This document shows, one piece after another, positions 61,651 to 64,000 of a stretch of DNA of 64,000 nt; the first letter of the stretch is position 1, and every line of letters starts with the position of its first letter. Under the pieces are notes generated by a model. That model was not told where the DNA came from. It worked only from the letters and a program-made list of their open reading frames with translations, and made no database searches. The translations under genes were made by a program, and so were the position numbers. This DNA is from Luteimonas marina (lineage in GTDB: Bacteria; Pseudomonadota; Gammaproteobacteria; Xanthomonadales; Xanthomonadaceae), in contig NZ_VOHK01000008.1 of the NCBI RefSeq assembly GCF_007859325.1, positions 55,829 through 119,828 of the forward strand, in the 5' to 3' direction.

Positions 61651-62844
61651 ATGTCCCTGACCAGCCGCTACGCCACCACCCTCGACGAGATCCGCGCCGC
61701 CGGCCTGTTCAAGTCCGAGCGCGTCATCACCTCGCCGCAGTCGGCCGAGATCACGCTGGCCGACGGCCGCACGGTGCTGAACTTCTGCGCCAACAACTAC
61801 CTCGGCCTCGCCGACCATCCGGACGTCATCGCCGCCGCCAAGGACGCGCTGGACACGCACGGCTTCGGCATGGCCTCGGTGCGCTTCATCTGCGGCACCC
61901 AGGACCTGCACAAGCAGCTCGAACGCACGATCTCGGCGTTCTTCGGCAAGGAAGACACGATCCTCTACGCCGCCTGCTTCGACGCCAACGGCGGCCTGTT
62001 CGAGCCGCTGCTGGACGAAAACGACGCGGTCATCTCCGATGCCCTCAACCACGCCTCGATCATCGACGGCGTGCGCCTGTGCAAGGCGCAGCGCTTCCGC
62101 TACGCCAACTGCGACATGGCCGACCTGGAAAAGCAGCTGCAGGCCGCCGAGGCCGCCGGCTGCCGCACCAAGCTGATCACCACCGACGGCGTGTTCTCGA
62201 TGGACGGCTTCATCGCGCCGCTCGACGAGATCACCGCGCTCGCCGCGAAGTACGGGGCGCTGGTGCACATCGACGAATGCCATGCCACCGGCTTCCTCGG
62301 GGCGACCGGCCGCGGTTCGGCCGAGGTCAAGGGCGTGCTCGACCGTATCGACATCATCACCGGCACGCTCGGCAAGGCGATGGGGGGCGCGCTGGGCGGC
62401 TTCACCACCGCGAAACGCGAGGTGATCGAACTGCTGCGCCAGCGCTCGCGGCCCTACCTGTTCTCGAATTCGCTGCCGCCGCACGTAGCCGCAGCGGGCA
62501 CGAAGGCGTTCGAGATGCTCGACGCCGCCGGCGAACTGCGCGAGCGCCTCGCCGCCAACACCGCCTATTTCCGCGAGCGCATGGACGCAGCCGGCTTCGA
62601 CATCCGGCCCGGCACGCACCCGATCAGCCCGGTGATGCTGTACGACGCGCCGCTGGCGCAGCGCTTCGCCGAGCGCCTGCTCAAGGAAGGCATCTACGCG
62701 ATCGGGTTTTTCTTCCCGGTGGTGCCCAAGGGCCAGGCCCGCATCCGCACGCAGATGTCGGCTGCGCACACGCGCGAACACCTGGACCGCGCGATCGACG
62801 CGTTCACGCGCATCGGCCGCGAACTGGGCGTGCTGGAAGGCTGA
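61651..62844 (+). CDS. kbl: 2-amino-3-ketobutyrate coenzyme A ligase (glycine C-acetyltransferase)
   Basis: A 397-aa PLP enzyme, essentially the E. coli length (398). It converts 2-amino-3-ketobutyrate and CoA to glycine and acetyl-CoA. The PLP lysine is Lys242 in [14 protein letters not shown], and [21 protein letters not shown] and [12 protein letters not shown] are conserved. ATG 61651 begins [11 protein letters not shown] as in relatives; ATG 61621 falls in the end of the hairpin repeat and is rejected. It pairs with tdh for threonine use. Confidence 0.97.
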   Translation: MSLTSRYATTLDEIRAAGLFKSERVITSPQSAEITLADGRTVLNFCANNYLGLADHPDVIAAAKDALDTHGFGMASVRFICGTQDLHKQLERTISAFFGKEDTILYAACFDANGGLFEPLLDENDAVISDALNHASIIDGVRLCKAQRFRYANCDMADLEKQLQAAEAAGCRTKLITTDGVFSMDGFIAPLDEITALAAKYGALVHIDECHATGFLGATGRGSAEVKGVLDRIDIITGTLGKAMGGALGGFTTAKREVIELLRQRSRPYLFSNSLPPHVAAAGTKAFEMLDAAGELRERLAANTAYFRERMDAAGFDIRPGTHPISPVMLYDAPLAQRFAERLLKEGIYAIGFFFPVVPKGQARIRTQMSAAHTREHLDRAIDAFTRIGRELGVLEG

Positions 62845-62889
62845 ACGGCGCCGCGCCCGCGGGCGCGGCGAAAGGGGTCTCCGGACCGT

Positions 62890-63384
62890 TTACTGGCCGA
62901 TCGGCGGTGTTTCGGCCGCCGACTCCGCGGCGGGCGCCGGCGCGGCATTCGGATCGACGCGGCGACCGGCGCTGTAGCCGTTGGCCTGCAGCCAGGCATC
63001 GAAGTCGTCGGCGGTCATGCGCTTGCCGTTCTGGGTCATGTTGAACCGGTACGGCGTGTTGTCATGCTCGGTCAGCTTGACGTAGGTCGACGCCGACGCA
63101 GCCGCCGCACTGGCTGGCACCGCGACGGCCACGTTCTGGCAGCCTTCCACGCGCAGCCGCCACAGCACGTTGTCGACCGACTGCGACTCGTCGAAGTCCG
63201 ACGCCAGCACGCCGCGCTGCGATCCCAGCTGCGGGTTCACGATCGCGAATCCGGTGGCCACCGGCACCAGGACCGTCGGGCGGACTGCGAGCGGCTGCGG
63301 CGCCGCGCTCTCCTGGCACTGGGTCGACGCCTGCGCGGACATCGCGCCCATCGACAACAGCAACACCACCCATCCACGCTTCAT
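62890..63384 (-). CDS. Exported hypothetical protein
   Basis: A 164-aa protein with a signal peptide (VVLLLSMGAMSAQAS) and two Cys (STQCQESA, EGCQNVAV) that may form a disulfide. The mature domain contains FAIVNPQLGSQRGVLASDFD and a helix NGKRMTADDFDAWLQANGYSA, then an Ala/Pro tail. No family is recognised. GGGGAG lies about six bases before ATG 63384. It is convergent with kbl and shares no operon. Function is unknown. Confidence 0.75.
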   Translation of the reverse strand: MKRGWVVLLLSMGAMSAQASTQCQESAAPQPLAVRPTVLVPVATGFAIVNPQLGSQRGVLASDFDESQSVDNVLWRLRVEGCQNVAVAVPASAAAASASTYVKLTEHDNTPYRFNMTQNGKRMTADDFDAWLQANGYSAGRRVDPNAAPAPAAESAAETPPIGQ

Positions 63385-63598
63385 GGAAACTCCCCACGCC
63401 TTGATTGCGCCGGAGTTTAGCAGCGCCCTGCGCGCTGGCAAGAACCTGTGCCTGCAATCCAGCATGGGCGTGCCTGCAGGCTGTCCGCCGCGGGGCAGGA
63501 GCGCCGGGATGGACATGTGCAGGGAGAGCCGCCGTGCCCAGCGCCCAAAGACACGGGCGGGCACCCGATCGTCACGGAAGAAGAGTCAAAGGAAGGCC
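63385..63598. other. Gene-free stretch left of the terminal repeat and IS
   Basis: No gene, promoter motif or repeat is convincing in this part. With the repeat at 63599-63673 and the IS end, it completes the 381-bp gap before orfA. Confidence 0.4.
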
Positions 63599-63673
63599 TG
63601 TCATTTCGACCGCAGGGAGAAATCTTCTTCTCGTGCGCCGGATGGGAGATTTCTCCCTGCGGTCGAAATGACA
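63599..63673. repeat. Perfect hairpin element, TGTCATTTCGACCGCAGGG type
   Basis: TGTCATTTCGACCGCAGGGA continues GAAATCT, and its exact complement closes the element (AGATTTCTCCCTGCGGTCGA then AATGACA), with a loop of about 21 bases. It lies 30 bases left of the candidate IS end and is the clean version of the copy at 47607. Confidence 0.93.
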
Positions 63674-63702
63674 TGGATACGGATGGTTCGTCACTCGAAC
63701 TC

Positions 63703-64000
63703 TGGACCGCCCAGCCTTTCGTAGACACCCGCAGGCCATAATTCATGGCTACAGCAGAGGTGTTCATGAGCAGCAAGCGATACACGGATGAGTTCAGGGC
63801 CGAGGCGGTGAAGCAGGTGCTCGAGCGCGGCTTCACGGTTGTGGATGTGGCCGCGCGCATCGGGATCCCCAAGCACACGCTGTACGACTGGGTGCAGAAA
63901 GCGAAGAAGGCCGGCAAGCCGGCCGCAGGTTCCGCGCCGACGGGGACTGACTCGGCTGAAGTGCGCCGCCTCAAGGCCGAGCTGCGGCGCGTGACCGAGG
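63703..64000 (+). mobile_element. Left part of an IS3-family insertion sequence (runs off the window)
   Basis: The orfA-like gene at 63766 is preceded by a candidate left terminal repeat beginning TGGACCGCCCAGCCTTTCG at 63703. The right end and orfB lie outside the window, so the boundaries and target duplication cannot be confirmed. Confidence 0.6.
63766..64000 (+). CDS. IS3-family transposase OrfA (3' end outside window)
   Basis: The first 78 residues of an OrfA protein. The helix-turn-helix is YTDEFRAEAVKQVLERGFTV..VAARIGIPKHTLYDWV, followed by a leucine-zipper-like start (EVRRLKAELRRVTE). This is the pattern of IS3-group OrfA, which is usually joined to OrfB by a -1 frameshift. The reading frame is open to the last base. 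Confidence 0.85.
   Translation, partial: MSSKRYTDEFRAEAVKQVLERGFTVVDVAARIGIPKHTLYDWVQKAKKAGKPAAGSAPTGTDSAEVRRLKAELRRVTE

Overview
The window is GC-rich (about 70% by eye) chromosomal DNA of a gammaproteobacterium. It most resembles the Lysobacteraceae/Xanthomonadaceae (Luteimonas, Lysobacter, Stenotrophomonas type). The grounds are GTAG-type palindromic repeats like the SMAG elements of Stenotrophomonas, a bTHX ribosomal protein with a Lys/Ala tail, an NPP phosphodiesterase very close to the Xanthomonas enzyme, HutF/HutI histidine catabolism, an S46 dipeptidyl-peptidase and a UbiM-like hydroxylase. The assignment is inferred from gene content only. No rRNA, tRNA or CRISPR array was seen.

Layout. 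1-5.0 kb: end of a DUF885 metallohydrolase, then fdhD, an FdhF/YdeP-type molybdopterin oxidoreductase and a small winged-helix protein, apparently one operon. 5.2-15 kb: patatin lipase, AraC regulator, VOC protein, Tat-exported aldo/keto reductase, transporters, a LysR regulator, and an ECF sigma factor with a membrane partner. 15-22.4 kb: a lipoprotein, a DUF4019 protein, a LemA-DUF2207 pair, soxR divergent from a quinone-oxidoreductase-like gene with a recognisable SoxR promoter, and an ABC exporter. 22.4-34.5 kb: a nested repeat cluster, ClpP-like and DUF1615 lipoproteins, then GH2 glycosidase, NHL/FG-GAP protein and MATE genes lying downstream of hutU. A broken second copy of the hutU 3' end lies on the far side of the MATE gene.

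34.6-44.7 kb: two lipoproteins (ThuA-like and NPP), an alkylation-repair operon (Ada-AlkA hybrid plus ogt), ubiM, hutF, a tiny membrane ORF overlapping hutI, a dipeptidase and bTHX. 44.7-50.1 kb: a zinc module (MerC-like protein and His-rich ZnuD-like receptor sharing a Zur-box promoter, with a Zur-type regulator 4 kb away), interrupted by a MarR-MFS operon with a perfect operator. 50.1-63.4 kb: housekeeping genes gltX, lpxH, a DUF455 gene, purF, a SPOR-domain gene, folC, a phosphatase, an S46 peptidase, and tdh-kbl. The window ends inside an IS3-family orfA.

The most unusual non-coding signal is a set of intergenic inverted repeats in at least five related families. Several share GTCAT...ATGAC ends. 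One copy is nested inside another, one GTAG copy supplies the stop codons of both flanking genes, and the arms of one family covary between copies. No clearly novel multigene defence or biosynthetic system was found. The best candidates for follow-up are these repeats, the hutU-tail duplication flanking the MATE gene, the Zur-box zinc module and the S46 peptidase with Met at its specificity position.
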